Shown here: positions 46,418 to 54,488 of the stretch, one piece after another
Layout of the letters: every line of letters starts with the position of its first letter
Numbering within the stretch: position 1 is the first letter of the stretch
Source: Aureimonas endophytica
Lineage (GTDB): Bacteria; Pseudomonadota; Alphaproteobacteria; Rhizobiales; Rhizobiaceae
NCBI RefSeq assembly: GCF_014642635.1
Contig: NZ_BMIQ01000005.1
Span: forward strand, 310,001-374,000
Direction of reading: 5' to 3'
DNA length: 64,000 bases
Notes under the pieces: generated by a model
Seen by the model: only the letters and a program-made list of their open reading frames with translations
Told to the model about the DNA's origin: nothing
The model's database searches: none
Made by a program: the position numbers and the translations under genes

Positions 46418-48080
46418 GGCCGGCGAGGTAGAAGGTCTGCATCCGGCCCTTGCCGGCGAGGTCGATCGGCGCGCGGCGCTCGAAGGAGAAGCCCGCGCCC
46501 GCCGCCTCGGCCACCGCCTGCGAGACATGGATGCGCCCCGGCTCGCAGGTCGATTCCAGCCGGCTCGCGGTGTTCACCGTGTCGCCCCAGACATCGTAGA
46601 AGAACTTCTTGGTGCCGACGATGCCGCCGGCGGCCGGCCCCGTGTCGATGCCGATGCGGATGCCGAGCGCCGTGCCGTGCTTCGTGGCGCGCACCTCTCC
46701 CGCCATCGCCGCCGCCATGGCGAGAACCCGCGCCGCGCTGTCGGCGAGCGGGTCGGGGATGCCGCCCACCACCATATAGGCGTCGCCGATCGTCTTGATC
46801 TTCTCCAGGCCGTGCCGGTCGGCCAGCGCGTCGAAGCGCGAGAAGATGTCCTCCAGCAATTGCAGGGTCTCTGTCGTGCCGAGGCGGGCGGCGAGCGAGG
46901 TGAAGCCGACGAGGTCGCAGAACATCACCGTCACGTCGTCGAACGCGTCCGCGACGACGCTCTCGCCGGCATGCAGGCGCTCCACGACGCTGCCCGGCAG
47001 GATGTTGCGCAGCAGCATCTCGGAGCGCTCCCGCTCCGCGCGCAGGAGGTCCAGCGTCCGCCTTTCGCGATCGCGCAGGAACTTGCGCTCCAACGACGAG
47101 CCGATGCGGGCGCGCAGCAGCGTCTCGTCCAGCGGCTTGGACAGATAGTCGTCGGCCCCGGCCTCGATGCAGCGCACCGCCGCCTCCGCCTCGTTCAGGG
47201 CGGACATCACGATCACCGGCAGCGGCGTCGCGCCGGCGCCCGCCTTCAGCCGTCGCAGCACTTCCAGCCCGTCGATGCCCGGCATCAGGAGGTCCAGCAT
47301 CATGAGATCGATGCCGCCTTCGGCGATGCGCGCCAGCGCTTCCTCGCCGCTGCCGCGCACCGTCACCGCATGGCCCTGCCGCGTGAGGCGCCGCTCGATG
47401 AGGTCGCGCATCGCGGGATTGTCGTCCACCACCAGGATATGGCCCTGGACGATCTCGGCGGCCGGATCGCGCGACGGGGCCGGGATGATGCCGACGATAT
47501 CGCCGGTCTTGCCGGCGGGCGCCGTCTCGGAGGGCGGACCGGCCCGCTCCGGCCGGACGAAGGCGGACAGCGTGTCGAGCGTTCCGAGCAGACGCTGCGC
47601 ATCGGCGATGACGGTTTCCAGCCGTTCGGCGAGCGCGGCCGCGCCGGTCTCGGCGGCCTCCTCGGCGACGAGCTCGCCATAGCCGAGAATCGAGGTGATC
47701 GGCGTGCGCAGGTCGTGGCGCAGCTTGCGGATGTCGAGCCCGAGCTCGGGCGACGGATCGTCTCCGAGGCGCGTCTCCAGCTCGGCGGTGCTGGCGGCGA
47801 GATTGACGGCAGCGGCGCGCATCCGGGCGAGATCCTGGCCGAAGGGCGCGGGTTCCTCGCCGAGCCCGGCGGCAAGGCCCTCCACCTCGGCGCCGAGCTC
47901 GCGCACCGCCGGCTGCAGCCGGCCGCGCACGAAGGCGGCGAAGCCTTCCACGCCCGGATCGTCACCGCCGGCTTCCGGCAGGGCGCTCGCGCGGGGATCG
48001 AAGTCGAGGGACAGCATGGGGCGGCTCGCGATGCGGAAGGCCGCGCGCGACATGCGCGTCTGCCCGCGAGCGGAATCCAT
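46407..48080 (-). CDS. DHp - receiver - class III adenylate cyclase protein
   Basis: 557 residues, no membrane helices. A DHp-like helical hairpin has His122 in KLRHDLRTPITSILGYGELV. A receiver domain (about 213-330) has ILVVDDNPAMRDLI, the phospho-Asp in MMLDLLMPGIDG and the Lys in YLSKPLDE. A class III cyclase domain (about 365-555) has VMFCDLVGFTSLAARLG with a metal Asp, LEKIKTIGDAYMVVGG and VWGDTVNTASRLESTCE. No ATP-binding kinase domain is present, so a separate kinase must phosphorylate it or the DHp only dimerises. The upstream start is uncertain; Met at 48053 or 48017 is possible. Confidence 0.87.
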   Translation of the reverse strand: MDSARGQTRMSRAAFRIASRPMLSLDFDPRASALPEAGGDDPGVEGFAAFVRGRLQPAVRELGAEVEGLAAGLGEEPAPFGQDLARMRAAAVNLAASTAELETRLGDDPSPELGLDIRKLRHDLRTPITSILGYGELVAEEAAETGAAALAERLETVIADAQRLLGTLDTLSAFVRPERAGPPSETAPAGKTGDIVGIIPAPSRDPAAEIVQGHILVVDDNPAMRDLIERRLTRQGHAVTVRGSGEEALARIAEGGIDLMMLDLLMPGIDGLEVLRRLKAGAGATPLPVIVMSALNEAEAAVRCIEAGADDYLSKPLDETLLRARIGSSLERKFLRDRERRTLDLLRAERERSEMLLRNILPGSVVERLHAGESVVADAFDDVTVMFCDLVGFTSLAARLGTTETLQLLEDIFSRFDALADRHGLEKIKTIGDAYMVVGGIPDPLADSAARVLAMAAAMAGEVRATKHGTALGIRIGIDTGPAAGGIVGTKKFFYDVWGDTVNTASRLESTCEPGRIHVSQAVAEAAGAGFSFERRAPIDLAGKGRMQTFYLAGLNR

Positions 48081-48352
48081 TCACTCGACGCTTCGTTCCG
48101 TCGGGCCGCTTCCGCTCGCGCGACCGCCCGGCCGGAGGGTCGGCGGATAGAGGTCGAAGCGCCCGCCTTGTCCTTCGAAGACGAGCCGCCTGTTCTTCCC
48201 GCATCTTCGACTGTCGGTCCCGCGATGCGGCGGCGAATGAACTTGGCCTTCGACTATGGCACCAAATCGCCGCTCAGTCGTTTGCAAGACGAAGTGCATG
48301 CGACGACGAGGATCGCAAGTTCCGACCATCCGAGACCCAAGCGAGGACTGCC

Positions 48353-48640
48353 ATGCGTTACGTCGTGCTGCGCTCCGATCTGGAAGACGGCGTCGAGATG
48401 TTCGGCACGGTTCTCCCGGCGGACTATGCTTCGCTCGAGGCGGCGCGCGCGGCGGCGGGGCAGATGGCGCGCGCGCATTTCCGCCATGGCCACGATCCGG
48501 ACCGCGATGCCTGGTGGGCGGCTGACATCCTTGGCCGGGAAGCGACCTATCGCGCGATGGAGGCTTCCGATCCCGGCGAGGCGCGGGCTCCGGTCGCGAA
48601 GGCCTCCCGCTTCGCGAATGACGATCGCGCGGCGGCCTGA
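48353..48640 (+). CDS. Small hypothetical protein
   Basis: 95 residues, soluble. It begins MRYVVLRSDLEDGVEMFGTV, continues with a helical Ala-rich part, AAAGQMARAHFRHGHDPDRD, and includes a WWAADILGREATYRAMEA segment. No family comes to mind. A GAGGAC ribosome site precedes the ATG. It is divergent from the cyclase gene with a moderately A/T-rich gap of 272 bases that should hold both promoters. The sRNA gene downstream reads toward it. Confidence 0.6.
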   Translation: MRYVVLRSDLEDGVEMFGTVLPADYASLEAARAAAGQMARAHFRHGHDPDRDAWWAADILGREATYRAMEASDPGEARAPVAKASRFANDDRAAA

Positions 48641-48760
48641 CGGCGCTTTGGGATCTCCGCATTCGCGACGGCGCGCCAGATCCCGGCGACGCTCGCCCCT
48701 CTTCGCTCAAGCGTAAGGGCTGAGAGGGATCGCCGGCAAGCATCGAGCAGACCCGGAAAC

Positions 48761-48900
48761 CAAAACGCCCACCGGGGGAGGACCGGTGGGCGCTGGTTCA
48801 ATGCCCTCGTTGGGAGGAGGAGGGCATGTTGGCCGATGGTGGGAGGAACCATCCGCCTATCCGCTTCGCCCTGGGAGGAGATGGGCTCCGCGAAATCGGT
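48761..48900 (-). ncRNA. Candidate trans-acting sRNA with four anti-Shine-Dalgarno hairpin loops (alpha-r14/NfeR1-like)
   Basis: Read leftward, a promoter and a terminator enclose about 140 bases with four successive hairpins: 48868-48886, 48835-48853, 48801-48827 and the terminator 48766-48792. Each loop carries CTCCTCCC or TCCTCCC, the complement of a ribosome-binding site. Stems are 4, 6, 8 and 10 bp. Rhizobial alpha-r14 sRNAs (NfeR1 of Sinorhizobium) and the CCUCCUCCC-loop cuckoo RNAs of Rhodobacter have this feature and base-pair with mRNA start regions. The window copy is unusually rich in such loops. Structure and signals are seen; family and regulatory role are inferred. Confidence 0.75.
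48766..48792 (-). terminator. Rho-independent terminator of the candidate sRNA
   Basis: CGCCCACCGG and CCGGTGGGCG form a perfect 10-bp stem (48766-48775 with 48783-48792) around a 7-base loop that reads TCCTCCC on the transcribed strand. It is followed leftward by TTTTGGTTT. This is the strongest terminator in the window. Confidence 0.8.
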
Positions 48901-48907
48901 GTAGTCT

Positions 48908-48936
48908 TTAATAGACCGTCGCCTCGCGATCGGACA
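48908..48936 (-). promoter_or_regulatory. Promoter of the candidate sRNA
   Basis: Read leftward, -35 TGTCCG (48931-48936) and -10 TATTAA (48908-48913) are 17 bases apart, giving a start near 48900. The -10 is good and the -35 weak, as common in alphaproteobacteria. Confidence 0.5.
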
Positions 48937-49114
48937 GCGCCGAATTTGCATGGCAGCCGTGCGTGAAACACGAGGCTGACGGCCTCCGTTCCCCCTCCCC
49001 GGCCCGTCCGCGCCGGAAACCCGTTTGCCGTCGAGTGTTGCGGCGAACGAACGGCCCGCTGGCGCCCGGCGCTTCGCGGCTTCCGGCGGAACGGCCGGCC
49101 GTCCGGCCGCTCGG

Positions 49115-50017
49115 TCAGGTCGCGGCGAAGATGTCCGAATACTGGTCGAGCAGTTGATTGGCGTCGAACTGCTGGCGCTGCGCCAGCATGATGTTCAGCA
49201 CCGACAGCAATTGCGCGCTGCGGCCGGGAACCGCGAAGGCGATCGAGTCGCGGATATCGGTGATGAGGGTCGAGCCGAGATTGAGGTGGAGATCCGGCCG
49301 CAGCCGCATCAGCTTCTTCACTTCGAGCTCGTCGCGATAGGCAAGGTCCACCGCGCCACGATTGACCGCCTCCACCACCTCGTCCCAGTTCGCGAATTCG
49401 CGCAAGGTGGCGCGGGTGAAGATGTGCTTGGCGGTCTCGGCATAGGACGAATTGGCGATGACGCCGAGTCTGCCGTCGAAATCGCGGTTCAGCATCGCCT
49501 TCACGTCGCCCTCGCCGTGGCGCTGCGCGAGGGCGGCGCGATTGACGAGGAGCGCATGGCGCAGATTGATCGACGGCGTCGTGAACTGCACCGTCAGCGC
49601 CCGGCGCGCCGTGATGCTGAGCTTGGAGATCGCCACATCGACCGCGCCCATCGAGGCGAGCTCGACCACGTCGTTGAAGGCGGCGGCCTCGCGGTTGAGG
49701 ACAAGCTCGACATCGAGGAGCCGAGCGAGAGAGCGGGCGAACTCGACGTCCCAGCCGTTGAGGGACGGGCTCTGATCGCCCGTCGCGGCGCTCGATCGAT
49801 AATAGAAGGGCGGCGAGTCGAAGCGCGTCATGCCGACGATCAGCTGCCCGCGCTCCTTGATCGCCCGGATCTCCGGGGCGAGTGCCGCGTTCTCCATCGC
49901 CTCGGCCAGGGCGGGATGGGTCAGGGCCGGCGTCATCAGCGCCGTCGCCGCCAGCGACAGGCAGAACCGGCGGCGGTCGAGCCGCGACGGACGGGTATGG
50001 GCGTCGAACGGGCGCAT
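49115..50017 (-). CDS. Amino-acid-type extracellular solute-binding protein (family 3), no permease nearby
   Basis: 300 residues. The N-terminus has RRFCLSLAATALMTPALTHP, a signal peptide with a twin-Arg-like RRRF element. The family-3 fold is shown by IKERGQLIVGMTRFDSPPFY, GWDVEFARSLARLLDVELVL, FNDVVELASMGAVDVAISKL and LAYRDELEVKKLMR. Family-3 proteins bind polar amino acids, often glutamate or aspartate. No ABC permease or ATPase gene follows. It is 89 bases downstream of an Asp/Glu racemase gene and near a dicarboxylate/amino-acid symporter, so a scavenging or sensing role for acidic amino acids is plausible. Confidence 0.82.
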   Translation of the reverse strand: MRPFDAHTRPSRLDRRRFCLSLAATALMTPALTHPALAEAMENAALAPEIRAIKERGQLIVGMTRFDSPPFYYRSSAATGDQSPSLNGWDVEFARSLARLLDVELVLNREAAAFNDVVELASMGAVDVAISKLSITARRALTVQFTTPSINLRHALLVNRAALAQRHGEGDVKAMLNRDFDGRLGVIANSSYAETAKHIFTRATLREFANWDEVVEAVNRGAVDLAYRDELEVKKLMRLRPDLHLNLGSTLITDIRDSIAFAVPGRSAQLLSVLNIMLAQRQQFDANQLLDQYSDIFAAT

Positions 50018-50106
50018 GGAGGTTCCGTCTTCGAGAGGGTTCGGGATCCGCGAGGCCGGGCTCGGGACCGTCGGTCGATGCGGGAGGCGAGGCGTCCGGC
50101 CGGCCG

Positions 50107-50859
50107 TCAGGCCGCCTTCGGCGCCCGAGCGGGATCGGCGGGCAGGAGGGCGCGGCCCTCCGCCCAGGCGACGCAGGCCGCGGCCAGCGCCTTGGTGGAA
50201 TCGACGAGCGGGGTTCCCTCGCGGCTGGTCGAGGATCGCGCCGCGAGCGGCAGTTCGGTACAGCCGAGGACGATCGCCGCGATGCCGCGCGTTTCCAGCG
50301 TCTCCACCGCATAGTCGAGCAGCGGCATGGCCTGGTCGATCCGGCCGGCCTTCACCGCCCGCACCACGGGATCGACGAGAAGCACCGTCTCGCGCTCCGC
50401 AAGGGTCACGGCCTCGAAGTCGGTCCCGGCGAAGCCGCGCTCGTAGATGCCCGACGTCACCGTTCCGAGCGTGCCGAGAATGCCGATGCGCCCGGCCGCG
50501 AGCCCCTGGTGCCGGAGATCGGCGACGACGGCGTCGACGATGGACAGGATCGGCGTGCGGGTGATCGCCAGGAGATCGTCCAGCCAGAAATGCGCCGTGT
50601 TGCAGGGGATCGCGATCAGATCGACCTCGCAGCGGTCCAGCATCGCGACGCCCGCCGCGAGGCCGGCGAGCGGCGACGGCCCCTGTCCGAGGATCGCCGC
50701 CGAGCGGTCGGGCAGGGTCGGGTCCATATGGACCATGCAGCGATGATGATCCTGGTCGCGTCCGGCCGGGGTGAGGCGGACGAATTGCGACAGGAAGTCG
50801 GCCGTCGCCAGCGGACCCATGCCGCCGAGAATGCCGATTAGAGGGTTGGCTTGCCGCAT
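50107..50859 (-). CDS. Aspartate/glutamate racemase family protein
   Basis: 250 residues. The opening ANPLIGILGGMGPLATADFL is typical for aspartate racemase-type proteins. The two catalytic cysteines are Cys86 in AIPCNTAHFW and Cys200 in VLGCTELPL. The enzyme interconverts L and D forms of aspartate, glutamate or a related amino acid without cofactor. The start at 50859 has a strong GGGAGGACGG site; the longer frame lacks one. It leads a leftward pair with a binding protein gene and is divergent from a symporter gene of the acidic amino-acid family, suggesting use of D-amino acids. Confidence 0.87.
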   Translation of the reverse strand: MRQANPLIGILGGMGPLATADFLSQFVRLTPAGRDQDHHRCMVHMDPTLPDRSAAILGQGPSPLAGLAAGVAMLDRCEVDLIAIPCNTAHFWLDDLLAITRTPILSIVDAVVADLRHQGLAAGRIGILGTLGTVTSGIYERGFAGTDFEAVTLAERETVLLVDPVVRAVKAGRIDQAMPLLDYAVETLETRGIAAIVLGCTELPLAARSSTSREGTPLVDSTKALAAACVAWAEGRALLPADPARAPKAA

Positions 50860-51037
50860 TCCGTCCTCCCCGACGACGCAGGATCCGGGAACCCCGTCCG
50901 GCGAGGTCATGGGAAAGCACAAGACGTTTCAACGCCCTAACAATCCCCTTCGCGCCGCGTTGACGAAGCGGCAATGCAGCTCGTCTTGCGCCGATTTCAG
51001 GCCGGATGGTTATCGAGCGCTGTATGCGATGGTTCGA

Positions 51038-51064
51038 CATCGATATATCTGCGGCATTTCGATG
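51038..51064. promoter_or_regulatory. Inverted repeat in the racemase/symporter divergent region
   Basis: CATCGA (51038-51043) and TCGATG (51059-51064) are perfect arms around an A/T-rich core that includes TATATCT. It is the most promoter-like part of the 348-base gap (50860-51207). The rest of the gap shows no gene. Operator role is a guess. Confidence 0.3.
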
Positions 51065-51207
51065 CTATACGTTGCCGGGCAAGGATATTCCTGGCGAGAT
51101 CTAAGACTTGCTTCAGGGATCTTCGGCATGTTGACCGGGCGACGAACCCGCCTCGGCTCGTCCGCACCGGGGGGCGACGTGGTCGCATCGAGGCCAAGAG
51201 AACGACG

Positions 51208-52578
51208 ATGACGCTCTACGCTGCCGATGCTTCGACCGCATCGAACCCCGTCCCGCCGCCCGCCGCCCCGCCGGCGAGCCGTCTCAACCGGCTGTTCCGC
51301 CTCCTGTCGAACCCCTATCTCCTCCTCGCCAGCATGGCGGTCGGCGTCTATCTCGGACTGTACAATCCGGCGGCGACGTCCTTCCTCGCGCCGGTGGCCG
51401 ATCTCTATATCGGCCTTCTCAAGATGGTGCTCATTCCCTTCCTGATCTCGGCGATCATGGTGAGCCTCTCCCGTCTCTTCGGCTCGGAGGGGATGCGGCG
51501 CGACATCGGGCCGATCGTCGGGGTGTTCGTGTCAGGCCTTGCCGTCGCGGCGGTGATCGGGATCGCCGGCGCGGTGGCGCTCGCGCCCGGCGGCAACATC
51601 TCCACCACCTCGCGCGAGGTCCTGGGGCAGGTCGTCGACAAGTCGCCCTATGCCGTCGATATCGAGGTGTCGCTGAACGCGCCCCAGAGCGTGGCGAAGC
51701 TCGTGCCCGACGTCTCGATGTTCGACCGCTTCATTCCGACCAACATCTTCGGCGCGCTGACCAGCGGCGATCAGCTGAAGATCCTGTTCTTCGCCATCAT
51801 CTTCGGCATCGGCCTCGGGTCGCTGCGCCTCGACCGGAGCGCCGGTCTCCAGACCGCGCTGCTCGGCATGTACGATCTCTGCACGCAGCTGATCACCTGG
51901 ACCAACAAGCTCCTGCCGGTGGCGCTCTGCGCCATGGTGGCCAAGCAGGTCTCGACGGTCGGCGGCGCGCAGCTCGGCGCGATGATCAACTTCACGGTCG
52001 GCTTCGCGCTCCTGTCGGTCGTCGTCTGCTGCGGCGTCGTCATCGTCGTCGCCTGGGGCGCCGGCTGCGGCCTCGCCGGCGCGATGCGGGCCATCCGCGA
52101 ACCTCTGCTCCTGGCGATGGCGACGCGCAGCAGCGTGACCTGCATTCCGGTCGCCGTGGACTCGCTGTCCGAACGGCTCAGCTACGAGCGCCCGCGCGTC
52201 GAGATGCTCCTGCCGCTTGGCATGACGCTGTTCCGCTTCGGCCCGGTCCTCTATTTCGCCTTCGCGACGATCTTCGTCGCGCAGCTGCATGGTGTCGCGC
52301 TGACGCCAGGCAGCTATCTCCTGATCTTCTCCGGCGCCATGCTGGCGGGCTTCGCCTCGGCGGGCACGTCCGGCGTCCTGACAATCAGCCTGCTCGGGGT
52401 GATCTTCCAGCCGCTCGGCCTGCCGCTCGAGGCCGCCCTCGCCCTCCTCGTGACGATCGACCCGGTGATCGACATCTTCCGCACGGCCGCCATCGTCCTG
52501 CCGAACTGCGCCGCCGCCGCGGTCGTCTATCGCAAGCGCCGCATGGGCGCCCGCGAGCCCCTGCCCGCCCATGCGTGA
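51208..52578 (+). CDS. Atypical dicarboxylate/amino acid:cation symporter (DAACS family)
   Basis: 456 residues, about eight membrane helices and two re-entrant loops. It follows the DAACS pattern: LLKMVLIPFLISAIMVSLSR, the HP1 serine region ATRSSVTCIPVAV, LPLGMTL in TM7, SAGTSGV in HP2 and DPVIDIFRTAAIV in TM8. The core motif NMDGT of TM7 is replaced by residues 342-346 Phe-Arg-Phe-Gly-Pro, and two TM8 positions equivalent to Asn401 and Asp405 of GltPh are Ile429 and Asn433. Substrate residues Asp422 and Arg425 are kept. Ion coupling is therefore probably different. It is divergent from the Asp/Glu racemase gene. Confidence 0.83.
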   Translation: MTLYAADASTASNPVPPPAAPPASRLNRLFRLLSNPYLLLASMAVGVYLGLYNPAATSFLAPVADLYIGLLKMVLIPFLISAIMVSLSRLFGSEGMRRDIGPIVGVFVSGLAVAAVIGIAGAVALAPGGNISTTSREVLGQVVDKSPYAVDIEVSLNAPQSVAKLVPDVSMFDRFIPTNIFGALTSGDQLKILFFAIIFGIGLGSLRLDRSAGLQTALLGMYDLCTQLITWTNKLLPVALCAMVAKQVSTVGGAQLGAMINFTVGFALLSVVVCCGVVIVVAWGAGCGLAGAMRAIREPLLLAMATRSSVTCIPVAVDSLSERLSYERPRVEMLLPLGMTLFRFGPVLYFAFATIFVAQLHGVALTPGSYLLIFSGAMLAGFASAGTSGVLTISLLGVIFQPLGLPLEAALALLVTIDPVIDIFRTAAIVLPNCAAAAVVYRKRRMGAREPLPAHA

Positions 52579-53137
52579 GACGGACCGTCCGGCCCGCCGG
52601 CGGGATGGCGCCGCGACAGGACCGGAGGCGCGGGCGGTGGGCCGGCTCGGCTGGCGGCGCTTCTCGCTCGCCCTCCTCCTCTCCCATCTCGCCGCCGCCT
52701 ATGCGTTCTCGCTGGCGCTTCTCCTGTCGGCGGGATTCTTCAACGGGCTGGAAACGGGCTTCCTGCCGGATTCCGCCGCGCAATGGGGCGCCTTTCTCCA
52801 GGGCGCCCTGTTCATCCCGCTGGTCGCGGGGGCGATCACCCTCATGACCGGCTTCCTCCTGATTCCCTATACGCTTCTCGTTTCCCCGATCGCCTTCTGG
52901 GTCGCCCGCCGCGCCCCCGGCCTGCGGCCGACGCTCCTCACCGGCGCCCTCGTCGGCCTCGCCGTCTCGGCGCTGAAATCCTGGGCCTGCGCCCGGCAGA
53001 TCCGGGGGCTCCTCCTCGACCCCTATTTCGTGGCGACGACCCTGGCCGGCGGCCTCCTCGCCGGGCTGGCCTTCGGGACGATCCTCTGGTGGATCGGCAT
53101 CCGGCCGCGCCTGTCCGCCGCCCGGCGCGCCGCCTGA
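52571..53137 (+). CDS. Small multi-span membrane protein, co-translated with the symporter
   Basis: 188 residues with about four membrane helices (around 30-52, 72-100, 108-128, 145-170). A basic N-terminus rich in Arg suggests it faces the cytoplasm. The ATG lies eight bases inside the symporter gene, so it is translationally coupled and probably works with it, as an accessory subunit or modulator. I do not recognise the family. The sequence LTGALVGLAVSALKSWACAR has one Cys in or near a helix. No known domain. Confidence 0.68.
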   Translation: MRETDRPARRRDGAATGPEARAVGRLGWRRFSLALLLSHLAAAYAFSLALLLSAGFFNGLETGFLPDSAAQWGAFLQGALFIPLVAGAITLMTGFLLIPYTLLVSPIAFWVARRAPGLRPTLLTGALVGLAVSALKSWACARQIRGLLLDPYFVATTLAGGLLAGLAFGTILWWIGIRPRLSAARRAA

Positions 53138-53221
53138 GGTCCGCGTCTCGACCCGCCCCGGCCCTTTGCAAAAGGCGCCGCGCGGTGAATGCTGCCTCTG
53201 CTCGCCGGAGGAGGAGTTCGG

Positions 53222-54385
53222 ATGTCGATGCTGACCGATCGGGATATCGCGGAGCTCGTCGCCTGGCGCCGGTTCCTGCATCAGCACCCCGAATTGTCGA
53301 ACGAGGAGGAACGGACGGCGGAGGCGGTGGTCGGCTTTCTCGGCGAAACGCGGCCGGACGCGATTTTGACCGGTCTCGGCGGCTACGGCGTCGCGCTGGT
53401 CTATGACAGCGGCCGGGCGGGGCCGACGGTGATGTTCCGTTCGGAACTCGACGCCCTGCCGATCGAGGAACTGTCGGGCGTCGCCCATGCCTCGCTCGTG
53501 CCCGGCCGCTCGCATATGTGCGGCCATGACGGGCATAGCGCCATCCTCGCCGCGCTGGGCCGCCAGTTCGGGCGCGAGCGGCCGGGGCGCGGACGCGTCG
53601 TCCTGATGTTCCAGCCGGCGGAGGAGACGGGCGACGGCGCCGCCGGCGTCATCGCCGATCCGCGCTTCGGCGCCATCGCGCCGGACTTCGCCTTCTCGCT
53701 GCACAATCTGCCAGGCGTGCCCTTCGGCGAGGTGCGCCTGAAGGCCGGCGTGGTGAACTGCGCCTCGCGTGGGCTGCGCATCGTCCTTCACGGCAAGACG
53801 GCGCATTCCTCCATGCCGGAAACCGGCCTGTCGCCGATGCTCGCCGTCAGCCGGCTGATGCCCGCCCTGCCCGAACTTGGACGCGGGCGCTTCGACGAGG
53901 ACGGCTTCCGCATGGTGACGGTGACCCATGCCGCGATGGGCGAGCCGGTCTTCGGCGTCGCCCCCGGCCGGGCCGAGATCCGGGCGACGCTGCGCACCCG
54001 CCGGGACGCGGACATGGCGGAGCTCTGCGACGCGGCCGAGGAGCTCGTCACCCGCATCGCGGCCGAAGACGGCCTTCGCAGCGGCATCGACTATCACGAG
54101 GTCTTCGTCGCCAGCGTCAACGCACCGGAGGCCGTGGCGCATCTGCGCCGCGCGCTCGACGAGGAGGGCGTCGCGCATGGGGAGGACGCGCTGCCGATGC
54201 GCGCCTCGGAGGATTTCGGCCTGTTCGGACAGGCCGCGACCTCCGCCATGTTCTTTCTGGGCGCGGGCGAGCGCCATCCGGCGCTCCACAATCCCGATTA
54301 CGACTTCCCGGACGATCTCATCCCGATCGGCGCGCGCGTCTTCATGCGCGCCGCGCGCAACCTCCTGGGCGGGAGCGCGGGCTGA
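53222..54385 (+). CDS. M20 family amidohydrolase (aminoacylase/hippurate hydrolase-like)
   Basis: 387 residues. WRRFLHQHPELSNEEERTAE opens the fold; MCGHDGHSAILAALG holds the metal His/Asp, and MFQPAEETGDGAAGVI the catalytic Glu pair. HGKTAHSSMPETGLSPMLAV marks the dimerisation lid. The family removes acyl groups from N-acyl amino acids, indole-acetyl conjugates or hippurate. The start follows a GGAGGAGGAG site. It is 84 bases after the small membrane protein gene in the same direction and could belong to the same operon; hydrolysis of an N-acyl acidic amino acid would fit the context. Confidence 0.85.
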   Translation: MSMLTDRDIAELVAWRRFLHQHPELSNEEERTAEAVVGFLGETRPDAILTGLGGYGVALVYDSGRAGPTVMFRSELDALPIEELSGVAHASLVPGRSHMCGHDGHSAILAALGRQFGRERPGRGRVVLMFQPAEETGDGAAGVIADPRFGAIAPDFAFSLHNLPGVPFGEVRLKAGVVNCASRGLRIVLHGKTAHSSMPETGLSPMLAVSRLMPALPELGRGRFDEDGFRMVTVTHAAMGEPVFGVAPGRAEIRATLRTRRDADMAELCDAAEELVTRIAAEDGLRSGIDYHEVFVASVNAPEAVAHLRRALDEEGVAHGEDALPMRASEDFGLFGQAATSAMFFLGAGERHPALHNPDYDFPDDLIPIGARVFMRAARNLLGGSAG

Positions 54386-54488
54386 CGCGCGCCCGAAGGG
54401 CAACGGAGCGCGGCGAAGACCGGGCGGCGGTTGATGCCGGCGGCGGGGCGGCCATCTTTCTCCGGCAGACGATGGTGGGGAGACCGCG

